This document shows, in pieces, positions 26,061 to 35,625 of a stretch of DNA of 51,387 bases. Both the position numbers and the translations under genes were made by a program. Location: positions 1-51,387 of the forward strand of contig JAJTFK010000013.1 of assembly GCA_021298655.1 (NCBI GenBank), written 5' to 3'. Within the stretch, counting starts at the first letter, position 1; each line of letters begins with the position of its first letter. The DNA is from Cryomorphaceae bacterium. Lineage in GTDB: Bacteria > Bacteroidota > Bacteroidia > Flavobacteriales > Schleiferiaceae. Under the pieces are notes generated by a model, which saw nothing but the letters and a program-made list of their open reading frames with translations, did not search any database and was not told the origin of the DNA.

Positions 26061-27475
26061 CCTTCGATCGGATCGAAGACCTTCACCGGGCCCTAGATTC
26101 CGGTCAGACCACCTGTGCCGCATTGGCTGAGGAGGCGCTGCGCCGCGCCGAATCCGAAAATCCCGGCATCAACGCGCTCGCGGAGCTCTTCGGGTCCAGT
26201 GCGCGCGCTCAAGCGGCGGCCGTGGACGCCCGCCGCGCCCAAGGCGACCGCCGCGCCCTTGACGGCTTGACCATGGTCATCAAAGACAACATGGTGTACC
26301 AAGGGCATGCTGCCGGCGCTTCATCTAAAATTCTCACGGGCTTTGTGAGCCCCTACAGCGCCACCGCGGTACAGCGCGTGCTGGACGCCGGAGCCATCAT
26401 CGTCGGCCGAGCCAACTGCGACGAGTTTGCCATGGGGTCCTCCAACGAAACCTCGGTGTACGGCCCCGCGCGCAACCCCTTGGACCGCAACCGCACGCCG
26501 GGCGGATCGTCGGGCGGATCGGCCGCCGCCGTAGCCGCCGGCTGGGTACAGGCCGCCCTTGGAAGCGATACCGGCGGATCCATTCGCCAACCCGCCGCAT
26601 TTTGTGGGATATTTGGCGCCAAGCCCACCTACGGCCGGGTTTCGCGCTACGGCTTGATCGCCTACGCCTCGTCGTTTGACCAAATTGGCCCGTTTGCGCG
26701 CAGCGCGGGGGACCTCGCCGCAATCACCGAAGTGCTTTCGGGCTCCGACGCATTCGACAGCACCTGCAGCGACCGGCCGGTTCCCTCGATGGCCACCGAT
26801 GGCCGCGACCCGCGCAGCTTGAGCTTCGGCTACTACCAAGAGGTCTTGGACAATCCGGCCCTAGACCCGGAGCTTCGGGCGGCCTTCATGGCCCGCATGG
26901 AGTCCCTTCGGGCGGCAGGGCACCGCGTCGAGGCGCTTCGATTTGACTACCTCGACGTACTGGTTCCGATTTACTACATCTTGACCACCGCCGAAGCCAG
27001 CGCCAACCTCGCCCGATTTGACGGCGTGCGCTACGGCTACCGCGCCGAAGGCGTCAAAACCCTCGACGAGCTGTACAAACGCAGCCGTTCCGAAGGCTTT
27101 GGCACCGAGGTGCAGCGCCGCATTTTGCTCGGGACCTTTGTGCTCCGCAGCGGCTACTTTGATGCCTACTACGGCAAGGCCCAAAAGGCCCGTCGCGCCG
27201 TGCAGGACGCCACCAACGCCGACTTGGCCAAGGTCGACCTGCTCATCAGCCCGACAACCCCCCACACCGCGTTTGAATTAGGACGCGAAGCAAGTGATCC
27301 GACCGTTATGTACCTTGAAGACATCTTTACGGTGCAGGCGCCGATTGCGGGATTACCCGCGCTGAGTTTGCCCATGGGGCTGCATTCCAACGGGCTTCCG
27401 ATGGGACTGCACCTCACCGCGAAGGCCTTCGACGAGCCCACCTTGTTTCGCGCCGCAGAATACTTGAGTTCATGA
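26057..27475 (+). CDS. gatA: Aspartyl/glutamyl-tRNA amidotransferase subunit A
   Basis: 472 residues of the amidase signature family. The Ser-cisSer-Lys triad is visible in MVIKDN (Lys), GGSSGGSAAAVAAG (cis-Ser) and SDTGGSIRQPA (nucleophile). GatA releases ammonia from glutamine to amidate misacylated Glu-tRNA(Gln) or Asp-tRNA(Asn) as part of GatCAB. GatB and GatC are not in view. The length and motifs separate it from general amidases. It overlaps tatA and mltD by four bases each. Confidence 0.95.
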   Translation: MTFDRIEDLHRALDSGQTTCAALAEEALRRAESENPGINALAELFGSSARAQAAAVDARRAQGDRRALDGLTMVIKDNMVYQGHAAGASSKILTGFVSPYSATAVQRVLDAGAIIVGRANCDEFAMGSSNETSVYGPARNPLDRNRTPGGSSGGSAAAVAAGWVQAALGSDTGGSIRQPAAFCGIFGAKPTYGRVSRYGLIAYASSFDQIGPFARSAGDLAAITEVLSGSDAFDSTCSDRPVPSMATDGRDPRSLSFGYYQEVLDNPALDPELRAAFMARMESLRAAGHRVEALRFDYLDVLVPIYYILTTAEASANLARFDGVRYGYRAEGVKTLDELYKRSRSEGFGTEVQRRILLGTFVLRSGYFDAYYGKAQKARRAVQDATNADLAKVDLLISPTTPHTAFELGREASDPTVMYLEDIFTVQAPIAGLPALSLPMGLHSNGLPMGLHLTAKAFDEPTLFRAAEYLSS

Positions 27476-28749
27476 TTCGTACCCTAGCGATATTCGCCGC
27501 CCTGACCTTCACGGCGCCCCTGTTCGGTTTTTTGCCCGAGGCGGACACCGTGCGCCACGGCTTGGCCACCAAGGTCGATACCATGTACGCCAAGTGGCTG
27601 CTCAGCAGCAGCGAGCGCAACTGGACCAGCCAGTTCAAAGGGCCCATCGACACCTTGGCCGGCGCCACCCTTGGCGTGAGCGACGAGGTGATCAAGCAGC
27701 GCCTTGCCGCCCTCGACCGACGCACCCCCATGGACCTGCGCTACACCCAAGACGTGAAAAACGCCATTGCGATGTACGTGGTCCGCAAAAAGGACCTCGT
27801 TTCGCGCGTCATGGGCCGCGGTCGCTACTATTTCCCCATTTTTGAGGCCGGTCTGGACCAGTACAACCTGCCGTTTGAACTGCGCGCCCTGCCCATGATT
27901 GAGTCCGCGCTCAACCCGCTGGCCACGAGTCCCGCCGGCGCCAAAGGCCTTTGGCAGTTTATGTATGCCACGGGCAAGCTTCAGGGGCTGGAAATCAGCA
28001 GCTACGTCGACGAGCGGTCCGACCCGGTCAAGTCGACCGACGCCGCCTGCCGCTACCTGCTCAAGCTCTACGACATGTTCGACAGCTGGGAGCTCGCCCT
28101 GGCCGCCTACAACGCCGGGCCGGGCAACGTGACCAAGGCCATTCGTGCTTCGGGCGGAAAAACGAACTACTGGGAGATTCGGCCCTACCTGCCCCGCGAG
28201 ACGCGCAGCTACGTGCCCAACTTCATCGCAGCCAACTACGCCCTGGCCTACGGCGGACTGCACGGAATTTACCCCGACATGCCCCCGGCGACGTTTTTTG
28301 ACGTCGACACGGTTCAGGTCACGGCCACCTTGGACCTCACCCAGGCGTCCAACCACTTTAGCGTCGATCCCGCCCTGCTGAAGGTGCTGAATCCGATGTA
28401 CAAGCTCAACGTGATTCCGGCCCCGCGGGACGGCAAAATGTACCCCTTGGTACTGCCCAAGGCCGCGGTAGCCAGCTTCCAAGAGTGCGCCGACTCGGCC
28501 TACGCCGCCTCGGCCCCGGGCCGCAGCAGCGCGGCACCGGAAACGGAATCAGCCGGAGCGGCTGCGACGGCCAGCACGCCAACCCCGGCAGCGGCCCCGT
28601 CTACCCGCCGCACCCACACCGTGCGCTCGGGCGAAACCCTGAGCAGCATTTCGAAGAAGTACGGAACTAAGGTGAGCGACATCCAAAAATGGAACGGCCT
28701 TCGGGGAACGACCATTCAAATTGGACAACGCCTGGTGGTGAAAAAATGA
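27472..28749 (+). CDS. Membrane-bound lytic murein transglycosylase with LysM domain (MltD-like)
   Basis: 425 residues: signal peptide MIRTLAIFAALTFTAPLFG, an N-terminal region, an SLT catalytic domain (about 125-250) with the catalytic Glu in LPMIESALNP and the motifs GLWQFM and AAYNAGPGNV, an Ala/Pro/Thr linker, and one C-terminal LysM repeat (RTHTVRSGETLSSISKKYGT). It cleaves peptidoglycan glycan strands, forming 1,6-anhydro-muropeptides. No lipobox is seen. The start is in the gatA stop, and the DUF4837 gene follows with an ATGA overlap. Confidence 0.93.
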   Translation: MIRTLAIFAALTFTAPLFGFLPEADTVRHGLATKVDTMYAKWLLSSSERNWTSQFKGPIDTLAGATLGVSDEVIKQRLAALDRRTPMDLRYTQDVKNAIAMYVVRKKDLVSRVMGRGRYYFPIFEAGLDQYNLPFELRALPMIESALNPLATSPAGAKGLWQFMYATGKLQGLEISSYVDERSDPVKSTDAACRYLLKLYDMFDSWELALAAYNAGPGNVTKAIRASGGKTNYWEIRPYLPRETRSYVPNFIAANYALAYGGLHGIYPDMPPATFFDVDTVQVTATLDLTQASNHFSVDPALLKVLNPMYKLNVIPAPRDGKMYPLVLPKAAVASFQECADSAYAASAPGRSSAAPETESAGAAATASTPTPAAAPSTRRTHTVRSGETLSSISKKYGTKVSDIQKWNGLRGTTIQIGQRLVVKK

Positions 28750-29762
28750 GGAACTGGATCGCCGCACTTGCCCTAACCGCCCTTGCGGGATGCGGCTCCG
28801 AGTCCGGTTCCCCTTCGGGCGAAGCGGCGGCCCCGCAGCGAACCTTGGCGCGAAGCAACGGGACGCACAACGAGCTTACGGTTATTTGCCCCGAAAACCT
28901 TTGGCAGGCCTCGGCCGGGTTGGCCGTGGCCGAGGTGCTTGGCGCGCCGGCGGATGGGCTTCCGCAGGCCGAGCCGCGGTTCGGAATCATTCACACCGTT
29001 CCCGAAAAAGTGAACAGCCTGCTGCGCAAGGGGAAAAGCATGCTGAGTATTGAAGTCATCCCCGATTCCACCGCCGTGCTGGAGGTGACCGATGCCTTCG
29101 CGCGCCCCCAGCTGGTTATTCAGGTTATCGCTCCTTCGGCCGAAGCCCTTCCCCAGGTGCTCGCCGAAGTCCTCCCCCAGTTGGCTACCCGATTTGCCGC
29201 CCACGATGCCAAAGTGCTCCAAACCAACTTGCGCCGCCGGAGCCAAAAACCCCTACCCAGCGCGGTTCGGGCCTTGGGTGTTTCGGACATGCTGCTGCCC
29301 GAGGGGTTTGTCGTGACCCTGAGCAAGCCCGGGGTGGTCGTCTTGCGAAACGAAACCAAAAAGTCGCTGCAGTACCTGATTTTGACGCGTAGTGCCTCCG
29401 ACGACTCCCCCACGCCGGAAGCCGACGTGATTAAGGACCGCGACGCACTGCTTCGCCGCTACTTTGAGGGGCCCGAGGCCAAGAGCCACTTGGCAACCGA
29501 GCTCCTCGTTCCGCCCAGCCAAATGGCCTACACGGCACCCGGTGGGCACCGCGCGCTCCGCACCATTGGGCTTTTTAAAACCGTCGGCGGATTTGGCGGC
29601 GGACCCTTCCTCAACCACCGGGTTTTCGACGATACCCGCGGCATCGTCGGAACCGCCGATGCCTTGGTTTTTGCGCCAAGCACGAAAAAGCGCAAGCTTC
29701 AAATGGAGCTGGACGAGGTTGCCGCCTCGGTGCGCTGGGGCGATGTGCCCAAGAAGCCCTAA
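28746..29762 (+). CDS. DUF4837 family lipoprotein
   Basis: 338 residues. A short signal with lipobox LAGC puts the lipidated Cys at 16. DUF4837 is a Bacteroidota family of unknown function; the region ICPENLWQASAGLAVAEVLG and the C-terminal half (KTVGGFGGGPFLNHRVFDDT) fit it. Gene order gatA, lytic transglycosylase, DUF4837 recurs in the phylum. Its stop overlaps the stop of recO on the other strand, with no intergenic sequence and no palindrome at this junction. Confidence 0.88.
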   Translation: MRNWIAALALTALAGCGSESGSPSGEAAAPQRTLARSNGTHNELTVICPENLWQASAGLAVAEVLGAPADGLPQAEPRFGIIHTVPEKVNSLLRKGKSMLSIEVIPDSTAVLEVTDAFARPQLVIQVIAPSAEALPQVLAEVLPQLATRFAAHDAKVLQTNLRRRSQKPLPSAVRALGVSDMLLPEGFVVTLSKPGVVVLRNETKKSLQYLILTRSASDDSPTPEADVIKDRDALLRRYFEGPEAKSHLATELLVPPSQMAYTAPGGHRALRTIGLFKTVGGFGGGPFLNHRVFDDTRGIVGTADALVFAPSTKKRKLQMELDEVAASVRWGDVPKKP

Positions 29763-30454
29763 AGGCTTCGAAGCACCTCCAAGGACTTAAGTTGTCCCCA
29801 GCCGGTGTGCTGGGCTTCGAGGTAGGCCAGTGCCGCGTCGAGCGCTTCGTTACGTCGCGTGCGGTCCAAGGGCTCCCCGTGCAGGGCCGCCGCCAAGGCT
29901 TCCGACTCCGACGGGGTGCAGGCGGAGCTCGCAAAGCTTCCGAAGGGCGCCCACTGGCCTTCGGCGGGGTAGAAAAGCCCCTGGGACGCCTCGGGTGCTT
30001 CGAGTTCGAATCCCAGGTGCCGGCAAAGCATCAACGTCCAATCCAAGGGCGCCCGGCCCAAGGGCGTTTCGGGGCGATCCCAGTCGACCAAGACCGCCAT
30101 AACCTCGTCAAAAAAGGCCGAATTGGCGCTGCCCTCGTGCAGCACGCGCCGCAAGACCTCGGCAGCAAACAGTACGAGCATTTGTGCCGTGGGCTCGTCG
30201 TGAAGCCTGCGCCAGACGGGCTCCAGCCGCGCCTCCTTGATGCGGCCGAGGGAACCCCGTCCGCGGTCGGGTACCAGTTCCAGGGCGGCAAGGGCCTGGG
30301 CCATGGCCGGACGAAATCCGCCCGCCGAGGACCGAAGGCTGGGAACATAGGCCGACCAAACCCCGGTATCTCGGAGCCAAATGCGCAGCACCGCGGCGCG
30401 TTCGCCCTGTGGGGTGCGGCCAAGTACCAGTGCGGGCTGCGCGGAGCGTTCCAT
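29759..30454 (-). CDS. recO: DNA repair protein RecO
   Basis: 231 residues. It begins MERSAQPALVLGRTPQGERA with the N-terminal OB fold, followed by the helical domain (LVLFAAEVLRRVLHEGSANS, LCRHLGFELEAP). RecO helps load RecA in the RecFOR pathway. The typical four-cysteine zinc site is not visible, as in other Bacteroidota members. The start at 30454 shares a base with the porZ stop, so the two are co-transcribed; longer upstream frames are only porZ antiframe sequence. Confidence 0.88.
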   Translation of the reverse strand: MERSAQPALVLGRTPQGERAAVLRIWLRDTGVWSAYVPSLRSSAGGFRPAMAQALAALELVPDRGRGSLGRIKEARLEPVWRRLHDEPTAQMLVLFAAEVLRRVLHEGSANSAFFDEVMAVLVDWDRPETPLGRAPLDWTLMLCRHLGFELEAPEASQGLFYPAEGQWAPFGSFASSACTPSESEALAAALHGEPLDRTRRNEALDAALAYLEAQHTGWGQLKSLEVLRSL

Positions 30455-32769
30455 TAGGGCCGAACCAAAAGGCCCTGAACGACCGTGGTTTGGGCCCCGA
30501 GTGGGTCGTTGATCCAGAACTGGTAGAGTCCGCTGGGGACCGGTTCGCCCGTTGAACCCTGCGTATCCCAAACAAATTGGCCGCCCGAGGCGTAGCCCTC
30601 GGCAACGCGGCGTCCGTCGGCGGTGGTAACCTTGACGTAGCAGCCGTCCACCAGCCCGGTAACGGTCCAGGGCCCGCGGAATTCCGGCCGGTAGGGGTTG
30701 GGGAAGAGCAGGGCGTCCGTCATGCGCGCTGCCGGCGCCGTCGAGGCCGAACGCAGCGCGAAAAGTCCGCGGTCGGTAGCGACGTAGGCGTAGCCTTCTT
30801 CGAGGTCCATCGCCAAGCCGTTGACGCGGTTGGTCGGGAGCGGGCTGGTCTCGGTCGTGTAGTGGGCCACCTGGGTGAGTCCGTCGGGCGAAAGCACGAA
30901 TACCCCGGCCGAGGCGGTGCCGATCCACTTGCGGTTCCCGCCGTCGACGGCAATGGCGGTGATGTCCTGGCCCGCAAGGACTGCCTGGACCCGACCGTCC
31001 ACTTCGACCAGGAGTTGTTGGGCCTCAAACGGCCCGCCCGTAAAGGCATTTTTGGGCGAATACAGCACGCCCAGGCCGCTCGAGGTGCCGACCCAAAGCT
31101 TGCCGTCGGGCGTAAACGCAAAGGCGCCAATGTTGGGACTGGGCAAGTTGCCGTTGCCGGTCCCCGAGCCCAGCACGCGGGCCGATGCCACCCCCGCCGC
31201 CACGCGCACCGCAACCAACCCGGCGGTGCGGGTCTGTACCCAAAAATCGCCGTTTTCGGCCTGCTGAATTTGGCGTATTGCTTGGCCGTTGAGGGCGCCC
31301 ACGGTATAGCCCTGCCAGGTTTCGCTCACCGGGTCGTATCGGTGAAGCGGCACGTCCGAAAGGCTGTTGGTCACCCAGAGGGCGCCGTCTTGACCCCAAA
31401 CCAGTCCACCGCAGCGCACGTCGTTGGGCCCGGCCCCGTTCGCAGCCCGAAGGCTGGTGTTGCCGACGGTCCAGCGGCGGTAGAGGCTCCCGTTGCGGAA
31501 CTCCAGCACCCCTCCCCCCCAGGAAGCCGCAAACCAGTGGGTGGAGTCGGCCGGATTGGTGCAGACCTCGAGCACGTCCTTGGCGCCGCCCAGGGAGCTG
31601 CCGTCGGTGCCGGTCCACGTTGCGCCCGGACGCGGAAGTCGGGTGAGCCCGCCGTTTAGGTAGAGGGGCGTCCAAGGGCCTTCGGCAGCCCCAGTGAGCA
31701 CGGTCGTGCCGCGCAAGGCATCCCAGCGGACGTCAAAGGACTGGGAAATCCGCGGCCCGTTCACCGCAAAATGCTGGGCGTAATTGGGGTTATCCACGAG
31801 GGTGATTCCGCGGGTTGGGTTGGCAATCCAGCGCATTGCCTGGCCATCCTGGCCCGTGAAACCGCAGGCTATGTCCCGGGGCGTAAAGCCGGCGTTTCCA
31901 AAAAGTCCGCCCGAAATGTCGCCGGAACCCTGGCCCTGGGGGGTGAAAAACACCACGCCGAATTGGCGGACCACCGCAAGGGAACCGGCGCAAGCACAAA
32001 CCCGCGTAGCCTCCTGTCCGTCGGAAGGCGTCGCCAACGGGATCCAGCCCGTGGCCGTGCGCAGGTAGGCTTGACCGCCCGCTACGGCCGCAAGCTGTCC
32101 CTGGTGTACCGCCAAAGAGGTGAGCACCGAATCGGCAAAGGGCCCAGTGGCCGTCCAAGATCCCGGAAGGTAAAGGGGTGCCGTGAGCGCAGCGGCCTTG
32201 AGCCCGTCGGCCGTAGCCGCAAACACGGAATCGCCGAGTACCGCCACGGCATATACCTTGAGGGGCTCGCTGTCGGACCGCATGCGGTAGGTTCCGCGCA
32301 CCACATTGAGTTCGAGATCCAACTCCAGCAGGCCAAAGTCGGCGGCCGCGAACACGCGCTGCGGGGAGGCAAACGCCCATTCACGAATGGCGGTGAGGCC
32401 CTGAAACTGCCCGCTGCGCGGCACGTCGTCGAGGGTGCGCACTTCGTTCGGCGACCAGCGGTCGATGCGGCCGTCTTCGTAGCCAATCAGCGCGTACTTT
32501 CCGTCTGGGCTCGCAACCAACGAGCTTAGGCCAACGCCACTCAAGCCCTCTACCGTGCTGTAGGGCGTGAGTACCCGCCCCTCCAGCTCGAGGCTCATCA
32601 GCCCGTGGGTCGAAAGGGCGAGCACGCGGTCGTGGAGCACGGCGATGCGCTGCGCTTCGCGAAACGGCGCATGGTACTGCCAGGATTCCACCGCCGTTTG
32701 GCCCCAAATCGGCCCCGTAGCACCGGCCCAAGCCAGCGCCCAGTACATGATGAATGTTCGGCGTCCCAC
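30454..32769 (-). CDS. porZ: Type IX secretion system protein PorZ
   Basis: About 771 residues: a signal peptide, two seven-bladed beta-propellers (WxSPNE..., SPDGKYALIGYEDGR, FTPDGKLWVGTSSGLGVLYS) and a C-terminal domain resembling T9SS sorting sequence (LLFPNPYRPEFRG... GLYQFWIN). PorZ sits on the surface and delivers anionic lipopolysaccharide to the cargo attachment complex. A GTG start at 32769 is preferred: it gives MGRRTFIMYWALAWAG, a normal signal peptide, and lies four bases after the CATCTTTG box. ATG at 32748 is the alternative. It is co-transcribed with recO and divergent from gldH. Confidence 0.85.
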   Translation of the reverse strand: MGRRTFIMYWALAWAGATGPIWGQTAVESWQYHAPFREAQRIAVLHDRVLALSTHGLMSLELEGRVLTPYSTVEGLSGVGLSSLVASPDGKYALIGYEDGRIDRWSPNEVRTLDDVPRSGQFQGLTAIREWAFASPQRVFAAADFGLLELDLELNVVRGTYRMRSDSEPLKVYAVAVLGDSVFAATADGLKAAALTAPLYLPGSWTATGPFADSVLTSLAVHQGQLAAVAGGQAYLRTATGWIPLATPSDGQEATRVCACAGSLAVVRQFGVVFFTPQGQGSGDISGGLFGNAGFTPRDIACGFTGQDGQAMRWIANPTRGITLVDNPNYAQHFAVNGPRISQSFDVRWDALRGTTVLTGAAEGPWTPLYLNGGLTRLPRPGATWTGTDGSSLGGAKDVLEVCTNPADSTHWFAASWGGGVLEFRNGSLYRRWTVGNTSLRAANGAGPNDVRCGGLVWGQDGALWVTNSLSDVPLHRYDPVSETWQGYTVGALNGQAIRQIQQAENGDFWVQTRTAGLVAVRVAAGVASARVLGSGTGNGNLPSPNIGAFAFTPDGKLWVGTSSGLGVLYSPKNAFTGGPFEAQQLLVEVDGRVQAVLAGQDITAIAVDGGNRKWIGTASAGVFVLSPDGLTQVAHYTTETSPLPTNRVNGLAMDLEEGYAYVATDRGLFALRSASTAPAARMTDALLFPNPYRPEFRGPWTVTGLVDGCYVKVTTADGRRVAEGYASGGQFVWDTQGSTGEPVPSGLYQFWINDPLGAQTTVVQGLLVRP

Positions 32770-32773
32770 CTCA

Positions 32774-32791
32774 CAAAGATGCATACCTTCG
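32774..32791. promoter_or_regulatory. Back-to-back -7 elements of porZ and gldH
   Basis: Minus-strand CATCTTTG (32774-32781) for porZ and plus-strand TACCTTCG (32784-32791) for gldH are two bases apart. Each has one mismatch to TAnnTTTG. Gaps to the starts are four (porZ GTG) and 13 (gldH ATG) bases. Two polymerases could not occupy both at once. Confidence 0.45.
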
Positions 32792-32804
32792 CAGTATTAA
32801 ACGT

Positions 32805-33296
32805 ATGCACCCGATTTTGCGCTGTTTTGCCCTCGCTGCACTGGCCCTTGGAGCGGCTTCGTGCGGTCCGAACCCAGAATTTATCGTCGTTCGCGAGCTC
32901 GCCGGCGAGGCCTGGTACCGCGACAGCATGCTCGTTTTTGAGGTGCCCGTTACCGATACGGCGGCAACCTACCGGGTCGAGGTCGACGTGCGCCACGCCG
33001 GGGACTACGCCTACCGCAACCTGTATGTGGGCCGCGACGTGCTCAATGCGCGCGGAACCGTGTACCACGACACCGCCGAGTTTCAGCTTGCGAGTCCCGA
33101 AGGGCAATGGCTTGGCGACGGCATTGCGGGCCTCAAGACCGTGACGCTGGCGTACCGAAGCGAAGGCCTGCGCTTTCCCAAGGCCGAAACCTACCGCTTC
33201 CGAATGCAGCACCTCATGCGCGACGAGCCGCTGCAGGGAATTCACTCGGTCGCGCTCAAACTTTACCGAACGGAGCCCCAAGATGGCCAAGACTAA
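32805..33296 (+). CDS. gldH: Gliding motility lipoprotein GldH
   Basis: 163 residues. Lipobox GAASC puts the lipidated Cys at 20. The body matches GldH: AYRNLYVGRDVLNARGTVYH, SPEGQWLGDGIAGLKTVTLA, and RFPKAETYRFRMQHLMRDEP. GldH is needed for gliding and type IX function in Flavobacterium; its biochemical role is unknown. Its end overlaps the penicillin-binding protein gene by 14 bases, a pairing common in Bacteroidota. It is divergent from porZ, so two T9SS genes share one promoter region. Confidence 0.9.
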   Translation: MHPILRCFALAALALGAASCGPNPEFIVVRELAGEAWYRDSMLVFEVPVTDTAATYRVEVDVRHAGDYAYRNLYVGRDVLNARGTVYHDTAEFQLASPEGQWLGDGIAGLKTVTLAYRSEGLRFPKAETYRFRMQHLMRDEPLQGIHSVALKLYRTEPQDGQD

Positions 33297-35571
33297 TCCC
33301 GCCGATTTTCGCCTCTACGTTCGCTGGTTTTGGTACGCGGTGGTGGCCGCTCCAACCGGCCTCATCCTCATCCTCTTGCTGACGTGGGCCGGACTTTTTG
33401 GAAGCCTTCCTTCGACCGAAGAGATTGCGAATCCGCGCAGCTACCTGGCCACCCAAATTATTACGTCCGACGGACGCCAGCTGGGGACCTTTTTTACCGA
33501 AAACCGGGTGCACTCCGACTACAACGAGCTGCCGCCCCACCTCGTTCAAGCCTTGATCGCCACCGAAGACGAGCGGTTCATGAAGCACGGCGGCATCGAC
33601 TTCCGCGCGCTAGCCCGTGCCGTGGTGAAGCTCGGCCGCGACGGCGGGGGTTCCACGATCACGCAGCAGCTTGCCAAGCAAATGTTCCACGAGCCTGCGC
33701 GCGGATTTAAGCGCTTGTTCCAGAAGCCCAAGGAATGGATCATTGCCATGCAGCTCGAGTCGCGCTACTCCAAAGAGGAGCTGATTGCGATGTACTTCAA
33801 CCAATTCGACTTTTTGTATCAAGGTGTGGGCGTGTACAATGCGTCCAACGTGTACTTCGGCAAGAAGCCCAACGAACTGACCATCGAAGAGTCCGCCACG
33901 CTGGTGGGCATGTGCAAAAACCCCTGGCTTTATAATCCGGCCCGCGAAGGCCGCGAGGAGGCTGCGCTCAACCGCCGCAACACGGTGATTGACCAGATGG
34001 AGCGGAGCGACTACCTGACCGAAGAAGAGGCGGACTCCCTGAAGGCGATTCCGATGAAGATCAACTTCACCCCGGGCGGGCACGACAAGGGCTTGGCGCC
34101 CTACCTGCGCGAGCACATCCGCCAGTTTATGAAGGAATGGGTCGAAACCCACCGCAAGCCCGACGGAAGCGAGTACAACCTCTACACCGACGGCTTGAAA
34201 ATTTACACCACGGTCGACAGCCGCATGCAGCGCGCCGCCGAAGAGGCCGTGGAACAGCACATGACCCAGCTCCAAAAGGCGTTTTTCAGGCAGATCAAAG
34301 GCCGCGCCGCGGGTCCGTTTTATTTTGACAACGGGAATTCGGTGGCCGGGGCCAACCAAATCATTGCCAAGGCGATGAAGCAAACGGGGCGCTGGCAAAA
34401 CCTGCTGGATTCGGGCCTCAGCGAAGAGGCCGCCGTGAAGGCCTTTAAGAAGCCGATCGAAATGAAGGTATTTGCCTGGGGCGGCGACCGCGACACGGTC
34501 ATGAGCCCCTGGGACTCCATCAAGTACATGAAGTCCATTTACCAGGTCGGCCTGCTGAGCGTAGAGCCCCAAACCGGCTTCGTCAAGGCCTGGGTGGGCG
34601 GAGTGGATTTTCGCCATTTTAAGTACGACGCGGTGCGCCAAGGACGCCGTCAAGTTGGCTCCACGTTTAAGCCGTTTGTCTACGCAGCCGCCATCGCCGA
34701 CAAAAAATTCTCGCCCTGCATGCAGGTGCCCAACATCCAAACCTGCATCGAAGCGGGGCAGTATGGGCTGGCGGAATCCTGGTGCCCGAGCAATTCCGAC
34801 GACAAATACGGCGGCGTGCTGACGCTCAAGCAAGCCCTAGCCGGGTCGGTCAACACCGTAACCGCCTACTTAATGAAGCAAATCGGCCCGGCGCCCGTGG
34901 CCCAACTTGCTCAAAATCTTGGGGTTAAATCAGACATTCCCATCGTGCCGTCGATTGCCCTTGGCACCGTGGACATGAGCATTTTTGAACTCGTGGGTGC
35001 CTACACGGCCTTTGGCAACCAGGGGTTGTACACCGAGCCCATCGTCATTTTGCGCATCGAAGACGCCAACGGGGTCGTGCTGGACGAGTTCAGCCCGGCC
35101 ACGCGCGAAGTGTTTAGCCCCGAAGTCGCCTACACGATGGTCAGCCTCCTTCAGGGCGTAACGCAGTCCGGAACGGGCGCACGCCTGCGCTACGGCGGCG
35201 GCGGCTACCCCGACGGCGTGGCAACCGGATTTCCCTACTCGTTTGACATGCCGATTGCGGGTAAAACGGGCACGACCCAAAACAACTCCGACGGCTGGTT
35301 TGTCGGAATGGTTCCCAACCTCGTAACCGGCGTTTGGGCCGGATGCCAGGACCGCTCGGCGCACTTCGGATCCACGGCCTACGGGCAGGGCGCGAGCACG
35401 GCGCTTCCCGTGTGGGCACTTTACATGCGCCGCCTCTACGCCGACCCCAAAATTGGCGTACGCCGCGACGGTTTTGACCGCCCGTCGGTGCCGATGACGA
35501 TTCCGCTTGACTGCGGCGAGTTCTTCAGCGACCAAGCCGAGGCGCGCGAAGAGGATTCCGAATTCAATTAA
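33283..35571 (+). CDS. Penicillin-binding protein 1A (bifunctional)
   Basis: 762 residues: one N-terminal membrane helix (about 14-40), a glycosyltransferase domain with EDERFMKHGGID and GGSTITQQLAKQ, and a transpeptidase domain with the Ser-x-x-Lys motif in VGSTFKPF, Ser-x-Asn in AGSVNTVTA and KTGTT. It polymerises lipid II and cross-links peptidoglycan. It overlaps gldH by 14 bases and is probably co-expressed with it. Confidence 0.95.
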   Translation: MAKTNPADFRLYVRWFWYAVVAAPTGLILILLLTWAGLFGSLPSTEEIANPRSYLATQIITSDGRQLGTFFTENRVHSDYNELPPHLVQALIATEDERFMKHGGIDFRALARAVVKLGRDGGGSTITQQLAKQMFHEPARGFKRLFQKPKEWIIAMQLESRYSKEELIAMYFNQFDFLYQGVGVYNASNVYFGKKPNELTIEESATLVGMCKNPWLYNPAREGREEAALNRRNTVIDQMERSDYLTEEEADSLKAIPMKINFTPGGHDKGLAPYLREHIRQFMKEWVETHRKPDGSEYNLYTDGLKIYTTVDSRMQRAAEEAVEQHMTQLQKAFFRQIKGRAAGPFYFDNGNSVAGANQIIAKAMKQTGRWQNLLDSGLSEEAAVKAFKKPIEMKVFAWGGDRDTVMSPWDSIKYMKSIYQVGLLSVEPQTGFVKAWVGGVDFRHFKYDAVRQGRRQVGSTFKPFVYAAAIADKKFSPCMQVPNIQTCIEAGQYGLAESWCPSNSDDKYGGVLTLKQALAGSVNTVTAYLMKQIGPAPVAQLAQNLGVKSDIPIVPSIALGTVDMSIFELVGAYTAFGNQGLYTEPIVILRIEDANGVVLDEFSPATREVFSPEVAYTMVSLLQGVTQSGTGARLRYGGGGYPDGVATGFPYSFDMPIAGKTGTTQNNSDGWFVGMVPNLVTGVWAGCQDRSAHFGSTAYGQGASTALPVWALYMRRLYADPKIGVRRDGFDRPSVPMTIPLDCGEFFSDQAEAREEDSEFN

Positions 35572-35592
35572 CGCGGCGCGGCGCGGCGCGGC
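35572..35592. repeat. Short CGCGG tandem repeat
   Basis: Four perfect copies of CGCGG between the PBP1A stop and the CoA transferase promoter. It is too short to be a known element; slippage could change the copy number. Confidence 0.6.
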
Positions 35593-35613
35593 AACCAGTC
35601 GCTGGCCGCTCGT

Positions 35614-35621
35614 TACCTTTA
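35614..35621 (+). promoter_or_regulatory. -7 element of scoAB
   Basis: TACCTTTA ends four bases before the ATG at 35626. No clear -33 TTG is seen because the upstream sequence is GC-rich. Confidence 0.45.
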
Positions 35622-35625
35622 GCCC

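Noticed and set aside
30457-30928. N-terminal extension of the recO frame
   Set aside because: The added residues are a shadow of porZ; RecO proteins start at MERSAQP here, in the usual TAATG overlap.
32770-32784. ATG start of porZ at 32784 (MHLCEV)
   Set aside because: It overlaps the predicted -7 box; GTG at 32769 leaves a good signal peptide and the usual four-base gap.
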